NCBI RefSeq assembly: GCF_000365025.1
Contig: NZ_KB823011.1
Coordinates: forward strand, 1-64,000
Source: Robiginitomaculum antarcticum DSM 21748
GTDB lineage: Bacteria > Pseudomonadota > Alphaproteobacteria > Caulobacterales > Maricaulaceae
Length of the DNA: 64,000 nt
Direction of reading: 5' to 3'
In this document: piece by piece, positions 36,566 to 46,027 of the stretch
How positions within the stretch are numbered: the first letter of the stretch is position 1
How the letters are laid out: each line of letters opens with the position of its first letter
Notes under the pieces: generated by a model
Databases searched by the model: none
What the model saw: the letters and a program-made list of their open reading frames with translations, nothing else
Told to the model about the DNA's origin: nothing
Translations under genes and position numbers: made by a program

Positions 36566-37138
36566 ATGCAAGTCCAGATTGTCAGCAAAGGTATCGACGT
36601 TTCCCCCGCAATCAGTAACCGGATTAAGGACCGGCTCGAAGACATGATGGATAAATATATACACCGGGAAGGCGACGCGACCGTCGCTATATCCAAAGAG
36701 GGATCGGGCTTTAAGGTCGTCTGCGACTTAAACCTTCCCTCCGGCACGTCTATGCAGGGGCATGCTGTGTCACATGATGCATATAGCGCCGCTGATGAAG
36801 CGCTGGATCATCTTGAAAAACGTCTTCGCCGTTATAAGCGCAAGCTCAAAGATCATCACGCTGCCGCCAAGGCCGAAGCTATGGCCTATTACGTGCTGCG
36901 AGATCCGGTGGGGCGTGAAGAGGATGATGAAGACGACAATGGCGGCCTTCCGGATGAGCCGATTGTTGTCGCAGAAAATTCCACGAATATCAGAACCATG
37001 ACGGTCAGTATGGCGGCTCTGGAACTGGGGCTGTCTGATATGGGCGCGGTGGTCTTTCGCAATGCGGGCCATGGCGGCGTGAATGTCGTCTTTAAACGCT
37101 CTGACGGCAATATCGGATGGATTGACCCGGACAGATAG
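36566..37138 (+). CDS. hpf: Ribosome hibernation promoting factor, long form
   Basis: A 190-residue HPF. The N-terminal S30AE domain (MQVQIVSKGIDVSPAISNRI, then HLEKRLRRYKRKLKDHH) binds the decoding region of the 30S subunit. An acidic linker (REEDDEDDNGG) leads to a C-terminal domain (TMTVSMAALELGLS to IGWIDPDR) typical of long HPF, which dimerises ribosomes into 100S particles in stationary phase. It lies between rpoN and ptsN, the conserved sigma-54 group. AAGG precedes ATG 36566. Confidence 0.95.
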   Translation: MQVQIVSKGIDVSPAISNRIKDRLEDMMDKYIHREGDATVAISKEGSGFKVVCDLNLPSGTSMQGHAVSHDAYSAADEALDHLEKRLRRYKRKLKDHHAAAKAEAMAYYVLRDPVGREEDDEDDNGGLPDEPIVVAENSTNIRTMTVSMAALELGLSDMGAVVFRNAGHGGVNVVFKRSDGNIGWIDPDR

Positions 37139-37222
37139 GGCAAAATTTACCCTGTTTTTGATAATTGACGGCGCGCTTTTGGACGATTAAAGCGCGGCCA
37201 AAATCAACCTTCAAAGCCTGTT

Positions 37223-37699
37223 ATGTCATTAGCTAAACTTTTTACGCGCGATACCGTCGTTCACAATCTTACTGTCAGCAGCAAGAAACAGCTCTTGCAG
37301 GAGCTTGTGAAAGTGGCGGCGCGGGACACCGCGCTGACCGGTTGCGGCAAAACCCGCGACCTGCTCGGCGCGGTTCTGGAGCGTGAACGCATCGGCACGA
37401 CGGGAATCGGCTCCGGCGTTGCCATCCCCCATGCGCGGATCGAAAATCTGTGTAAATTATGCGCCGTTTTCGCTACGCTCGAAAAACCTATCAAATATGA
37501 CGCCGTGGATGATCGCCCCGTTGATATTGCTGTGCTGCTCCTGGCTCCGGAAAATGCCGGCAGTGAGCATTTGCGCGCGCTCGCGCAGGTCAGCCGTGTT
37601 TTGCGGCGCGAAGAGTTTCGCAACCGCCTGCGCCGCGCCCCTACCGCCGAAGCCCTCTTTCTGATGCTTACCGAAGGCGTTCAAAGCTCCGCCGCTTAA
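37223..37699 (+). CDS. ptsN: Nitrogen PTS EIIA component PtsN
   Basis: A 158-residue EIIA-Ntr. The phosphorylated His lies in VAIPHARI (around residue 74). The surrounding IGSGVAIPH and the later VLLLAPENAGSEHLRALAQVSRV segment are diagnostic. It acts as a phosphorylation-dependent regulator, for example of K+ transport and stress signalling, rather than a sugar transporter. It is the third member of the rpoN-hpf-ptsN group. Confidence 0.95.
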   Translation: MSLAKLFTRDTVVHNLTVSSKKQLLQELVKVAARDTALTGCGKTRDLLGAVLERERIGTTGIGSGVAIPHARIENLCKLCAVFATLEKPIKYDAVDDRPVDIAVLLLAPENAGSEHLRALAQVSRVLRREEFRNRLRRAPTAEALFLMLTEGVQSSAA

Positions 37700-37735
37700 G
37701 CCGCCGGCGCGCTGTAAAAGCCGCCCAAAGCCCCC

Positions 37736-37763
37736 TTGCACTTTACATTACCGACGCTATAAC
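37736..37763 (+). promoter_or_regulatory. Sigma-70-type promoter of rpmI-rplT
   Basis: TTGCAC (37736-37741), 16-bp spacer, TATAAC (37758-37763). Transcription from about 37770 would give a ~100-nt leader before rpmI. Confidence 0.6.
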
Positions 37764-37770
37764 CCCCGTT

Positions 37771-37856
37771 CCCGTAACATACGGGCGCAGCATTGCGGGC
37801 TATAGGCATGCCCGTTTGCTCGAAAGGTAGCCCCTTTTATCGAGGGGCCAGATTTA
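37771..37856 (+). promoter_or_regulatory. Structured leader of rpmI-rplT
   Basis: Three consecutive hairpins: CCCGT-N5-ACGGG (37771-37785), GCGGGC-N9-GCCCGT (37795-37815) and CCCC-N9-GGGG (37831-37847). The last competes with CTCGA (37819-37823) pairing to TCGAG (37840-37844). The Shine-Dalgarno sequence follows at once. L20 represses this operon by binding leader RNA in other bacteria; similar control here is inference. Confidence 0.45.
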
Positions 37857-37866
37857 GGAGACCGAA

Positions 37867-38067
37867 ATGCCAAAAATGAAGACCAAGTCAGGCGCGAAAA
37901 AGCGCTTCAAACTGACGGCCAAAGGCAAAGTCAAAGCCGGTTTTGCCGGTAAACGCCATGGTATGATTAAACGTTCAAATGACCAGATTCGTAAAAAGCG
38001 CGGCACGAGAGTGCTGGCCGATTGCGATGCCAAAGTTATTCGTAAAAAATTCCTGCCAAATGGCTAA
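37867..38067 (+). CDS. rpmI: 50S ribosomal protein L35
   Basis: A 66-residue basic protein starting [20 protein letters not shown] and ending [11 protein letters not shown], the L35 family pattern and length. It is strongly preceded by TAGGAG and followed 32 bp later by rplT. The operon lacks infC, which is encoded elsewhere in the window. Confidence 0.97.
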   Translation: MPKMKTKSGAKKRFKLTAKGKVKAGFAGKRHGMIKRSNDQIRKKRGTRVLADCDAKVIRKKFLPNG

Positions 38068-38099
38068 CGCCAAACCCCCGATCAGTTTAGGAGTACACT

Positions 38100-38474
38100 A
38101 TGTCACGTGTCACCCGCGGCGTTACCAAACACGCCCGCCACAAAAAAATTATCGACGCCGCCAAAGGTTATCGCGGCCGTCGTAAAAACACCTTCCGTAT
38201 GGCCAATCAGGCTGTCGAAAAGGCCGGCCAATATGCTTATATCGGCCGCAAGCTGAAGAAGCGCCAGTTCCGCGCGCTTTGGATCCAGCGGATTAACGCT
38301 GCGGTTCGCGAGCACGGCCTGACCTATGGCCGCTTTATGGACGGCCTCAATAAAGCCGGTATTACAATTGACCGCAAAGTTCTGGCCGACCTGGCCATCA
38401 CAGAGCCTGCTGCGTTTAAATCACTGGTCGAAACGGCCAAGAAAAATCACAGCAATCCGCATACTGTCGCTTAA
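38100..38474 (+). CDS. rplT: 50S ribosomal protein L20
   Basis: A 124-residue L20, an early assembly protein of the large subunit. It contains [16 protein letters not shown] at the N-terminus, a helix [16 protein letters not shown], and [21 protein letters not shown]. It is the second gene of the rpmI-rplT operon and ends before a Rho-independent terminator. Confidence 0.97.
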   Translation: MSRVTRGVTKHARHKKIIDAAKGYRGRRKNTFRMANQAVEKAGQYAYIGRKLKKRQFRALWIQRINAAVREHGLTYGRFMDGLNKAGITIDRKVLADLAITEPAAFKSLVETAKKNHSNPHTVA

Positions 38475-38495
38475 ACCGCGATCACAAAATACGTT

Positions 38496-38524
38496 AAAAG
38501 GCTCCCGGGTGGGGGCCTTTTTTC
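38496..38524 (+). terminator. Rho-independent terminator after rplT
   Basis: AAAGGCTCCC-GGGT-GGGGGCCTTT followed by TTTC, about 20 bp after the rplT stop. Confidence 0.85.
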
Positions 38525-38579
38525 GTTATGTGAGTGATGATTTCTTTTCACGTCAACTGCAATCACCTATATATGCGTC

Positions 38580-38631
38580 ATGAGCATCCGCAGCAAAAAT
38601 TTGCTGTATAGCCTCTATCGAAGAGGCCTAT
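38580..38631 (+). other. Out-of-frame 5' end of the TrpF-like gene
   Basis: ATG 38580 begins a frame that diverges at a five-A run (38595-38599). Dropping one A would continue it directly into the downstream gene, restoring a typical N-terminus (RSKICCIASIEEAYMAI) with the catalytic Cys. The natural start is therefore probably here. Confidence 0.6.
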
Positions 38632-39234
38632 ATGGCGATATCTGTAGGCGCCGATGCTTTGGGGTTAGTGGCAAAGATGCCGTCCGGGCCGGGTCCCATA
38701 TCCGATGACGTAATTCGAGAAATTTGCGAGCACGTTCCTCCATCCGTCTCAACTTTCATGCTTACATCCGAAATAATGGCGGATGCGATTGCTGCGCATG
38801 TCGAGAGAACCCGGCCAACAACGGTGCAGATTGTTTATCCCATAGACGCCGCGCAATCACGGCGCCTATATGCGTTAAAACTGCCTGTTAAAATTGTTCA
38901 GGTTGTTCACATTGAAAATATCAGCGCCCTCAATTCAATTGAACAATACAGTCCTTATATCGACGCGTTCCTGCTGGACTCAGGCAGGCCCGGATTGGCC
39001 ACGCCGACGCTTGGCGGGACCGGGAACACACATGATTGGACGATTAGCGGCGCTTTTGTTGAAGCGAGTCCAAAGCCGGTTTTTCTGGCAGGCGGGTTAG
39101 CGGCTGATAATGTGCAAGCCGCGATAAAGGCTGTCCGGCCCTTTGGCGTGGATATATGTTCGCGCGTCAGAACCGATACTAAATTGGACAACATCAAATT
39201 AAAGGCGTTTATGAAAGCGGTGAAGTCTCTCTAA
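38632..39234 (+). CDS. TrpF-like phosphoribosylanthranilate isomerase family protein, apparently frameshifted
   Basis: The 200-residue frame covers most of a TIM-barrel isomerase: GADALGLVAKMPSGPGPI, TVQIVYPI, VVHIENISA, AFLLDSG (late Asp), GGLAADNV and GVDICSRVR. The N-terminal strand with the catalytic Cys is missing from this frame, but it is encoded in the other frame just upstream (38580-38631). An A5 run at 38595-38599 appears to cause the shift. With four A the gene would be intact at about 217 residues. It is probably not a tryptophan-operon enzyme, as no trp genes are near. Sequencing error, a real pseudogene or recoding are all possible. Confidence 0.75.
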   Translation: MAISVGADALGLVAKMPSGPGPISDDVIREICEHVPPSVSTFMLTSEIMADAIAAHVERTRPTTVQIVYPIDAAQSRRLYALKLPVKIVQVVHIENISALNSIEQYSPYIDAFLLDSGRPGLATPTLGGTGNTHDWTISGAFVEASPKPVFLAGGLAADNVQAAIKAVRPFGVDICSRVRTDTKLDNIKLKAFMKAVKSL

Positions 39235-39346
39235 TTCAGGGTGAATTGAAACAGTGCGTCGAATTATGCAGATCTAATATTTGTTTCTGAAGGATTTGTT
39301 TTCATTAGAATCAAAGGCGCCTATCAGATCTTTTTAAGTTGTTTTT

Positions 39347-40240
39347 TTAACCGTGCCCGAAATCACGCATAACCATTTTGGCGGGGCCGCCAATTTCTGG
39401 ATGTTCGGCGGCATAGGCGCAGACGGCTTCGAAATAGCCGAGTTTTGTTCCACAATCAAAATCTTCGCCTTCATATTCGAAAGCGTGGAAAGGCTGGCTT
39501 TCCATCAGTGTCGCCATAGCGTCGGTCAACTGTATTTCCCCGCCCGCGCCTGCGGCCTGATGTTTTAAAACATCCATCACTTCAGGCTGCAAGATATAAC
39601 GGCCTGTGATTTTCAGGTTGGACGGAGCATCGGCCTGAGCCGGCTTTTCGACCATGCCGGACATCTTGATCAACTTGCCGTCGCGCGCTTCTTTGCCGGA
39701 CATAGGGGCTATTACGCCATAAGAGCTGACCCGCTCTACAGGCACTGCGTCAACTGCGATGATGTTACCGCCAACGGTGTTATAAGCCTCCATCATCTGG
39801 GTGAGGCAGCCCGTCTCGCTTTGGATCAGGACGTCGGGCAGCAGGATAGCAAACGCCTCGTCGCCGATAATATCGCGCGCGCACCATATGGCATGTCCAA
39901 GACCTTTGGCGGCTTGCTGGCGTACAAAGCTCATGGTTCCGGCTTCGCGAACCGTGGCTTTGACCTGCGCAAGAATAGCGTCTTTGCCTTTGGCGACCAG
40001 CGTATCTTCAAGCTCATATGCGATGTCGAAATAATCCTCTATCGCGCCTTTATTGCGCCCCGTCACAAAAACAATATGCTCAATGCCGGCGGCAAGCGCT
40101 TCATCCACCACATATTGTAGAGCCGGACGATCGACGACAGGAAGCATTTCCTTGGGTACGGTTTTCGTGGCCGGAAGAACTCGGGTGCCGAAGCCGGCAA
40201 CGGGCAGAACGGCTTTGCGGACGGGACGGATAGCGCTCAT
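39347..40240 (-). CDS. galU: UTP-glucose-1-phosphate uridylyltransferase
   Basis: A 297-residue nucleotidyltransferase making UDP-glucose. The nucleotide-binding loop is LPVAGFGTRVLPATK (about 12-26), with PKEMLPVVDRPALQYVV next to it, then VEKPAQADAPSNL and FDCGTKLGYFEA. Two adjacent ATG codons (40243 and 40240) exist; GAGGA upstream spaces best with 40240. It lies 13 bp after glmS on the same strand, so they are probably co-transcribed. Its product feeds the UDP-glucose dehydrogenase encoded at 43654. Confidence 0.95.
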   Translation of the reverse strand: MSAIRPVRKAVLPVAGFGTRVLPATKTVPKEMLPVVDRPALQYVVDEALAAGIEHIVFVTGRNKGAIEDYFDIAYELEDTLVAKGKDAILAQVKATVREAGTMSFVRQQAAKGLGHAIWCARDIIGDEAFAILLPDVLIQSETGCLTQMMEAYNTVGGNIIAVDAVPVERVSSYGVIAPMSGKEARDGKLIKMSGMVEKPAQADAPSNLKITGRYILQPEVMDVLKHQAAGAGGEIQLTDAMATLMESQPFHAFEYEGEDFDCGTKLGYFEAVCAYAAEHPEIGGPAKMVMRDFGHG

Positions 40241-40255
40241 CATATATTCCTCAGA

Positions 40256-42073
40256 CTATTCAACAGTAACGGATTTCGCGAGGTTGCGGGGTTGATCGAC
40301 ATCTGTGCCGAGCAAAACGGCGGTGTGATACGCCAAAAGCTGTATGGCCACAGAAAGCACAATAGGGGCGGTTTGCATTGCGCAAGCGGGGCTGATGAGC
40401 ACGCTATCAGCCATATGACCGGCGGCCAGAGCGCCCTCCGGATCCGTTATCAGGATAACGCGCGCGCCGCGGCTCGCCACTTCCTGCATATTGGAAATGG
40501 TTTTCTCGAAAAGCTCATCATGCGGCGCAAGGACGATAACAGGGGTGCCTTCTTCGATTAAGGCGATAGGGCCGTGTTTAAGCTCGCCCGCCGCATAACC
40601 TTCGGCATGGATATAGCTGATCTCTTTAAGCTTAAGCGCGCCTTCCAGCGCGAGCGGAAACAAAGCGCCGCGGCCCAGATAGAATGCGCTGGTCGCTTTG
40701 GATAAATCTTGCGCTAATACCTGAATATCCTCATCAAGGAGCAGAGCTTCAGACACTAAACGCGGCACTTGTGTCAGTTCGCTGCAAAGCTCAACTTCTC
40801 GGGCCTCATCAATCACGCCGCGCTGGCGCGCCGCGAGTATGGAGAGCGCCAATAATGACGTTAGTTGGGCTGTAAAAGCCTTGGTCGAGGCCACGCCGAT
40901 TTCCGGTCCGGCGTTAATAGGCAAAGCCACATCGGCTTCGCGTGCCATGGTCGAGGTCATGACATTAACCAAAGCCCCTGTCTTTAGCCCCTTGGATTGA
41001 CAATATCGCAGAGCCGCCAGCGTATCGGCGGTCTCTCCGGATTGCGATACGGCTAAGGCCATGCCTTTGGTGTCGAGGGCAGGGCGGCGATATCGGAACT
41101 CGGAAGCTATATCGATTTCGCAGGGCAATTCCGCGATTTGCTCGAACCAGTATTTAGCCACATGCCCGGCATAGCTGGCTGTCCCGCAGGCGATAATGGT
41201 GAGGCGGGAAACATCTTTGAAATCCAGGCCTTCGAGTGAAACCGCCTGATGATTAAACGCGTCGATATAGTGAGTGAGGGCGTGCCCTACAGTTTCGGGT
41301 TGCTCGTGGATTTCCTTTAGCATGTAATGACGATAATTTCCCTTTTTAGCTGCGGCGAGGCTTCCCGATGTATGGGTGACCGGCCGCACAACAGGGTTAT
41401 CGTCTGCGTCAAAAATGTCGATTTTGTGTTGGGTAATAACCGCCCAGTCACCTTCTTCGAGATAGATAATATCGCGCGACAGGGAGGCCAAAGCAATCGC
41501 GTCCGAGCCGATATAATTCTCTCCGTCACCCAAGCCTATTGCCAGCGGACTGCCGCGGCGCGCCGCATAGATATGCCCGTCCAGCCCGTCGATAATGATC
41601 CCCAAAGCAAATGCGCCAGAGAGTTTTTTAAGGGTTTTGCGAAACGCCTCAATCGGCTCGGCGCCCAGCGTGATTTCGTGATCGATAAGATGTGCAACGA
41701 CTTCGGTGTCGGTCTCCGTAACAAATTCACGCTGGCCTTTAAAGCTCTCCCGGAGCGCCGTGAAATTTTCGATAATGCCGTTATGAACGACGCCGACAGT
41801 ACCGGCAAAATGAGGATGCGCGTTATTTTCTGTCGGCGCACCATGTGTGGCCCAGCGTGTATGGGCAATACCAATATTACCATCGATGGGATGGGATTGC
41901 AGGCGCGATTGCAGCGCTATAATTTTGCCTTTTGCACGGCTGCGCAACAATTTGCTATCTTTCAGAACGGCGATTCCTGAACTGTCATATCCGCGATACT
42001 CAAGGCGTTTAAGGCCTTCGATCAAGCGGTCTGCGACTGTGTCTTGGCCCACAATGCCGATAATTCCACACAT
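40256..42073 (-). CDS. glmS: Glutamine-fructose-6-phosphate aminotransferase (isomerizing)
   Basis: A 605-residue two-domain enzyme. MCGIIGIVGQ begins the Ntn amidotransferase domain, with catalytic Cys2. The SIS domains hold CGTASYAGHVAKYW, SGETADTL and HAEGYAAGELKHGPIALI, and the C-terminus ends KSVTVE as usual. It makes glucosamine-6-phosphate for peptidoglycan and LPS. AGGA sits 7 bases before the ATG. No glmS ribozyme-like leader is visible, as expected in proteobacteria. The next step, GlmM, is encoded divergently. Confidence 0.97.
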   Translation of the reverse strand: MCGIIGIVGQDTVADRLIEGLKRLEYRGYDSSGIAVLKDSKLLRSRAKGKIIALQSRLQSHPIDGNIGIAHTRWATHGAPTENNAHPHFAGTVGVVHNGIIENFTALRESFKGQREFVTETDTEVVAHLIDHEITLGAEPIEAFRKTLKKLSGAFALGIIIDGLDGHIYAARRGSPLAIGLGDGENYIGSDAIALASLSRDIIYLEEGDWAVITQHKIDIFDADDNPVVRPVTHTSGSLAAAKKGNYRHYMLKEIHEQPETVGHALTHYIDAFNHQAVSLEGLDFKDVSRLTIIACGTASYAGHVAKYWFEQIAELPCEIDIASEFRYRRPALDTKGMALAVSQSGETADTLAALRYCQSKGLKTGALVNVMTSTMAREADVALPINAGPEIGVASTKAFTAQLTSLLALSILAARQRGVIDEAREVELCSELTQVPRLVSEALLLDEDIQVLAQDLSKATSAFYLGRGALFPLALEGALKLKEISYIHAEGYAAGELKHGPIALIEEGTPVIVLAPHDELFEKTISNMQEVASRGARVILITDPEGALAAGHMADSVLISPACAMQTAPIVLSVAIQLLAYHTAVLLGTDVDQPRNLAKSVTVE

Positions 42074-42295
42074 ATTATTATCCTAGTTAAACGACATAAC
42101 AACGCAATTCCTATATAACCTCCCCTTATGCAAGTCTTATACAACATTGCCTGCACCATCGGTACTATTAGGGCATATTATTCCCAATCTGCATAAAATT
42201 GACCTATTTATATTCCAATAGATGGCTTATTAGGGTGTCAATCAAGAGTCTATGACACAATATGCGGGCAATTGGCACAAAGGATAATTTCACAT

Positions 42296-43642
42296 ATGGG
42301 CAAGAAATATTTCGGAACGGACGGTATTCGCGGCAAAGCCAATGAAGGCGTCATGCGCCCGCGCGAAATTATGACATTGGGTATGGCCGCCGGTAAGTAT
42401 TTTCTTGGTGATGAGACCCGCCGCCATAGCGTGGTTATCGGTAAAGATACGCGCCTGTCCGGATATATGATCGAGCCGGCACTTGTCGCGGGGCTAACCT
42501 CAGTAGGCATGGATGTACGACTGTTCGGGCCCCTGCCGACGCCCGGCGTTGCTATGATGACGCGCTCGCTTCGGGCTGATATGGGCATTATGATTACGGC
42601 CTCCCACAATGCCTATCATGATAATGGCATCAAGTTTTTCGGCCCTGACGGGCGTAAATTATCGGATGCCGCTGAAGCGAAAATTGAAGAGCTCATGCAT
42701 GAGGGCCTAAAAGAAGGTTTGGCAGGCAGTTACGAACTGGGCAAAGCTAAACGCTATGATAATGCACAGTCGCGATATATCGAAATTGTTAAAGCGACAT
42801 TCCCGCGTCGTATGCGGCTCGATAATTTACGCATTGTCGTTGATTGCGCAAATGGCGCGGCTTACCGGACGGCGCCCGCAACATTATGGGAGCTCGGCGC
42901 GAAAGAGGTCATTACGCTTGGCGTAAACCCCAATGGTATTAATATCAATAATGGCTGTGGCTCGACCGATACAACACCGCTTTCCGAAGCTGTTATCAAT
43001 AGCGGCGCGGATGTCGGCATCGCGTTGGACGGTGACGCAGACCGCCTTATTATGTGTGATGAGAAAGGCCGTATTATTGACGGCGATCAGCTTTTGGCGC
43101 TGATGGGCAAGGGCTGGAAAGAGACGGAACAACTCGCGCGCGACGGTATTGTCGCCACGGTTATGTCTAATCTGGGTCTGGAGCGTTTCTTAGCAAATGA
43201 GAAATTAGAACTTGTACGCACGCCGGTCGGTGACCGCTATGTGGCGGCGCGTATGCGCAAGGACGGCTATAATATTGGCGGTGAGCAGTCAGGGCACCTT
43301 TTAATGACGGATTTTGCGCCTACAGGCGACGGTACGATTGCCGCGCTGCAAGTGCTGGCCGAGATCGTACGGCAAAACCGCCCTGCATCGGAGGTTCTCA
43401 ACCTATTCGACCCCGTGCCGCAGCGCCTCAAAAATGTGCGTTATTCCGGCGAAAGTCCGCTCATGAACGATGACGTCCAATCCGCAATTTCCGATGCGTC
43501 ATCGACTATGGGCAAGTCCGGGCGCATTCTCGTGCGCGCTTCGGGCACAGAACCGCTAATACGTGTCATGGCCGAGGGCGATGATATGGGCCTCGTCGAG
43601 CGTTTGACTGACGAACTGTGTGATTACATCGCGCGGGCATGA
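42296..43642 (+). CDS. glmM: Phosphoglucosamine mutase
   Basis: A 448-residue alpha-D-phosphohexomutase. It begins [16 protein letters not shown]. The phosphoserine loop [17 protein letters not shown], the metal-binding DGDADR and the C-terminal phosphate-binding [12 protein letters not shown] are all present. It converts glucosamine-6-phosphate to the 1-phosphate, following GlmS. ATG 42296 has AAAGGA upstream; the earlier TTG 42272 is not needed. The 220-bp intergenic region with glmS must hold both promoters, but I could not identify convincing elements. Confidence 0.96.
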   Translation: MGKKYFGTDGIRGKANEGVMRPREIMTLGMAAGKYFLGDETRRHSVVIGKDTRLSGYMIEPALVAGLTSVGMDVRLFGPLPTPGVAMMTRSLRADMGIMITASHNAYHDNGIKFFGPDGRKLSDAAEAKIEELMHEGLKEGLAGSYELGKAKRYDNAQSRYIEIVKATFPRRMRLDNLRIVVDCANGAAYRTAPATLWELGAKEVITLGVNPNGININNGCGSTDTTPLSEAVINSGADVGIALDGDADRLIMCDEKGRIIDGDQLLALMGKGWKETEQLARDGIVATVMSNLGLERFLANEKLELVRTPVGDRYVAARMRKDGYNIGGEQSGHLLMTDFAPTGDGTIAALQVLAEIVRQNRPASEVLNLFDPVPQRLKNVRYSGESPLMNDDVQSAISDASSTMGKSGRILVRASGTEPLIRVMAEGDDMGLVERLTDELCDYIARA

Positions 43643-43653
43643 TGCGCTCAAAT

Positions 43654-44967
43654 TTAATCTGTGTCGGGGCGTCCGATTGAGGTATAGTCAAACCCAATCG
43701 ATTTCATCTCTGCCGGGCTGTAAATATTGCGCAAATCAACCAGTATCGGCGTTTTAAGACTGTCTTTCACGCGGCTAAAATCCAGAGCGCGGAACTGATC
43801 CCATTCCGTGATAATAGCCATCGCGTCAGCGCCGGCAATGCAGTCATAGGCGCTGACGCCGTATTCAACATTGTCCAGCATATGAGCCGCTTCCTTCATG
43901 GCTTCGGGATCATAGGCGCGAATTTTTGCGCCCGCTTTTTGCAGTGCAGGGATAATATCCAGACTGGGCGCGTCGCGCATATCGTCCGTATTGGGCTTGA
44001 ACGCCAGGCCTAAAATAGCAATGGTTTTACCGGAGACGTCGCCGCCCATTGCCGCGATGATTTTGCCGGCCATCGCTTTTTTGCGGTCTTTATTAACCTG
44101 CTCAACCGCTTCAACAATTTTAAGCGGCGCGCCATAGTCCTGCGCGGTTTTGACAATCGCCAGCGTATCTTTGGGGAAGCATGAGCCGCCATAACCCGGC
44201 CCGGCATTGAGAAATTTACGCCCAATCCGTCCGTCCAGTCCGATGCCGCGCGAGACTTCCTGTACATTCGCGCCGACTTTTTCGCAAAGCTCCGCCACTT
44301 CATTAATGAAGGTAATCTTGGTCGCCAAAAAGGCATTGCCCGCATATTTAATCAGCTCGGATGTGCGCCGGTTGGTAAACAGCATCGGCGTTTCGTTCAG
44401 ATAGAGCGGACGGTAGAGTTTTTTCATCAGCGCGACAGCGCGCTCATCATCTGTCCCGACAACGACGCGGTCAGGACGTTTAAAATCAGTGATCGCGGCG
44501 CCTTCGCGCAAAAATTCGGGATTGGACACAACGGCAAAATCAGCATCGGGCCGGGCTTTGCGGATAATGGCCTCAACTTCGTCGCCGGTACCGACGGGGA
44601 CGGTAGATTTAGTGACGATCATCGTAAAGCCGTCGATCACTTTGGCGATATCTTCGGCGGCCGCGTAAACATAGGACAGATCGGCATGGCCGTCTCCGCG
44701 CCGTGACGGCGTGCCCACAGCGATAAAGACGGCATCGGCCTCGCGCACGGCCTCTTCAATCTCTGTTGTAAAGAACAGGCGCTTCTCACGCACGTTTTTC
44801 GCGACAAGGTTTTCCAGCCCCGGCTCATAAATCGGCACGCCGCCCTCATTTAGGATCTTAATTTTATCAGGATTTTTATCGACGCAGGTCACAGTGTGAC
44901 CAAAATCTGCAAAACACACGCCGGAGACTAATCCGACATACCCTGTTCCAATCATCGCTACGCGCAT
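43654..44967 (-). CDS. ugd: UDP-glucose 6-dehydrogenase
   Basis: A 437-residue NAD-dependent dehydrogenase oxidising UDP-glucose to UDP-glucuronate. The Rossmann motif is MIGTGYVGLVSGVCFADFG. The catalytic Cys lies in GPGYGGSCFPKDT, and the C-domain includes GLAFKPNTDDMRDAPS. GalU supplies its substrate and the decarboxylase at 47825 uses its product. It is convergent with glmM, whose stop is 11 bp away. Confidence 0.96.
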   Translation of the reverse strand: MRVAMIGTGYVGLVSGVCFADFGHTVTCVDKNPDKIKILNEGGVPIYEPGLENLVAKNVREKRLFFTTEIEEAVREADAVFIAVGTPSRRGDGHADLSYVYAAAEDIAKVIDGFTMIVTKSTVPVGTGDEVEAIIRKARPDADFAVVSNPEFLREGAAITDFKRPDRVVVGTDDERAVALMKKLYRPLYLNETPMLFTNRRTSELIKYAGNAFLATKITFINEVAELCEKVGANVQEVSRGIGLDGRIGRKFLNAGPGYGGSCFPKDTLAIVKTAQDYGAPLKIVEAVEQVNKDRKKAMAGKIIAAMGGDVSGKTIAILGLAFKPNTDDMRDAPSLDIIPALQKAGAKIRAYDPEAMKEAAHMLDNVEYGVSAYDCIAGADAMAIITEWDQFRALDFSRVKDSLKTPILVDLRNIYSPAEMKSIGFDYTSIGRPDTD

Positions 44968-45075
44968 AATTCACCTTAAAATAAATTCTCACTTCGACTA
45001 GCAAAGCTTGGCGCAATTGCAAAGCACTACGATATGACTGATATGTAAACTGGACCGAAATAGTTAGATACGCTG

Positions 45076-45867
45076 ATGATTATTCCCCCGCAAGATAAAG
45101 GCTGGATGGCCGCAATCGGGTCGCAACTGCCCATTGTGCTCACGATAGCCTATCTCGTGCCGATTTGGGGCGGGCTGAGGCTTTTGCAACAGAGCGTTAT
45201 CGGGGATGAGCGCGCCGTGCTGGCTGCAATCGTTCTTTTTGGCGGGGCGGCGCTGCTCTTATTTGTTGTCACATTTATCCATGAAATGGGCCACGCTATC
45301 GCCGCATGGGGCGTCGGGCACAAGGTCCATTTTATCTGTGTCGGCCCCTTTGGCGTCTCGCCTGCGCAGATGAAACTTACGCGTATAGGCGATGCGCCTG
45401 ACCGTGAATATGCGGGCTTTGTCGCTTCCACCCCGAAATGGGGACAGTTTCGGCGTGGGGCTGCAATATGGGTCAGCGCGGGCGGGGCCATGGCCACGGC
45501 TGCGTGCGCCATCATTATTTATATGGCCGCGCAGAGCGTCCCCGATCTCATGCTCGGCCTGTCGCTGATCGCTCTGGCATTTCTGATCGACGCCATCGTT
45601 AACCTCATCCCGCTCATTTGGGACGGGCGCAGCGCCAGTGACGGGCTTCATATTTGGCAATATATGGCCGGATATAGACCCGGCCCGGAGAGCTGGGCGG
45701 CCACACGGCTTAACTATATTCCGCCCGGCCTAGCTTTAACCGATGATGAGGAATGGGCACGCATATCTGTCTCCAGCGGGCCTTTCATGCGCGCGCCTGC
45801 AATGGTTAAGCTCATTATGCGTGAAGCGCAGCGGCGAGCAGAAACGGCCGTCCTGTCCAAATTCTAG
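45076..45867 (+). CDS. M50-type (site-2-protease-like) membrane metalloprotease
   Basis: A 263-residue polytopic protein. The first membrane region contains FIHEMGHAI, an HExxH zinc motif inside a hydrophobic segment. A later segment NLIPLIWDGRSASDG parallels the NxxP...DG motif that supplies the third ligand in M50 proteases. It probably cleaves substrates within the membrane. Substrate is unknown and no obvious anti-sigma target lies beside it. Confidence 0.78.
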   Translation: MIIPPQDKGWMAAIGSQLPIVLTIAYLVPIWGGLRLLQQSVIGDERAVLAAIVLFGGAALLLFVVTFIHEMGHAIAAWGVGHKVHFICVGPFGVSPAQMKLTRIGDAPDREYAGFVASTPKWGQFRRGAAIWVSAGGAMATAACAIIIYMAAQSVPDLMLGLSLIALAFLIDAIVNLIPLIWDGRSASDGLHIWQYMAGYRPGPESWAATRLNYIPPGLALTDDEEWARISVSSGPFMRAPAMVKLIMREAQRRAETAVLSKF

Positions 45868-45931
45868 CCTGCGCGGACACCGCGCCAACCGCGCGCCGTG
45901 CTTTACTTCACGCCTGCGCTCCTATAGCGCC

Positions 45932-45977
45932 GCACATTACTGCGCATAAGGCGCAGCAGGCCGGACGCATAATGTGC
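45932..45977 (+). promoter_or_regulatory. Nested hairpins in the rhlE leader
   Basis: Outer stem GCACATTA (45932-45939) / TAATGTGC (45970-45977) encloses CTGCGC-ATAAG-GCGCAG (45940-45956). It ends 50 bp before the helicase start. Such leaders can act as thermosensors or cold-shock elements; function is inference. Confidence 0.5.
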
Positions 45978-46027
45978 AAAAGGCCCCGCGCAACATGCGC
46001 ACAGCCCCCGCGCAACAGAAAGCGTCT

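Noticed and set aside
42074-42295. glmS ribozyme or shared operator between glmS and glmM
   Set aside because: No ribozyme-like structure or clear dyad could be seen.
45003-45030. Possible sigma-54 promoter (TTGGC...TTGC)
   Set aside because: Spacing between GG and GC is too short (7 instead of 10).
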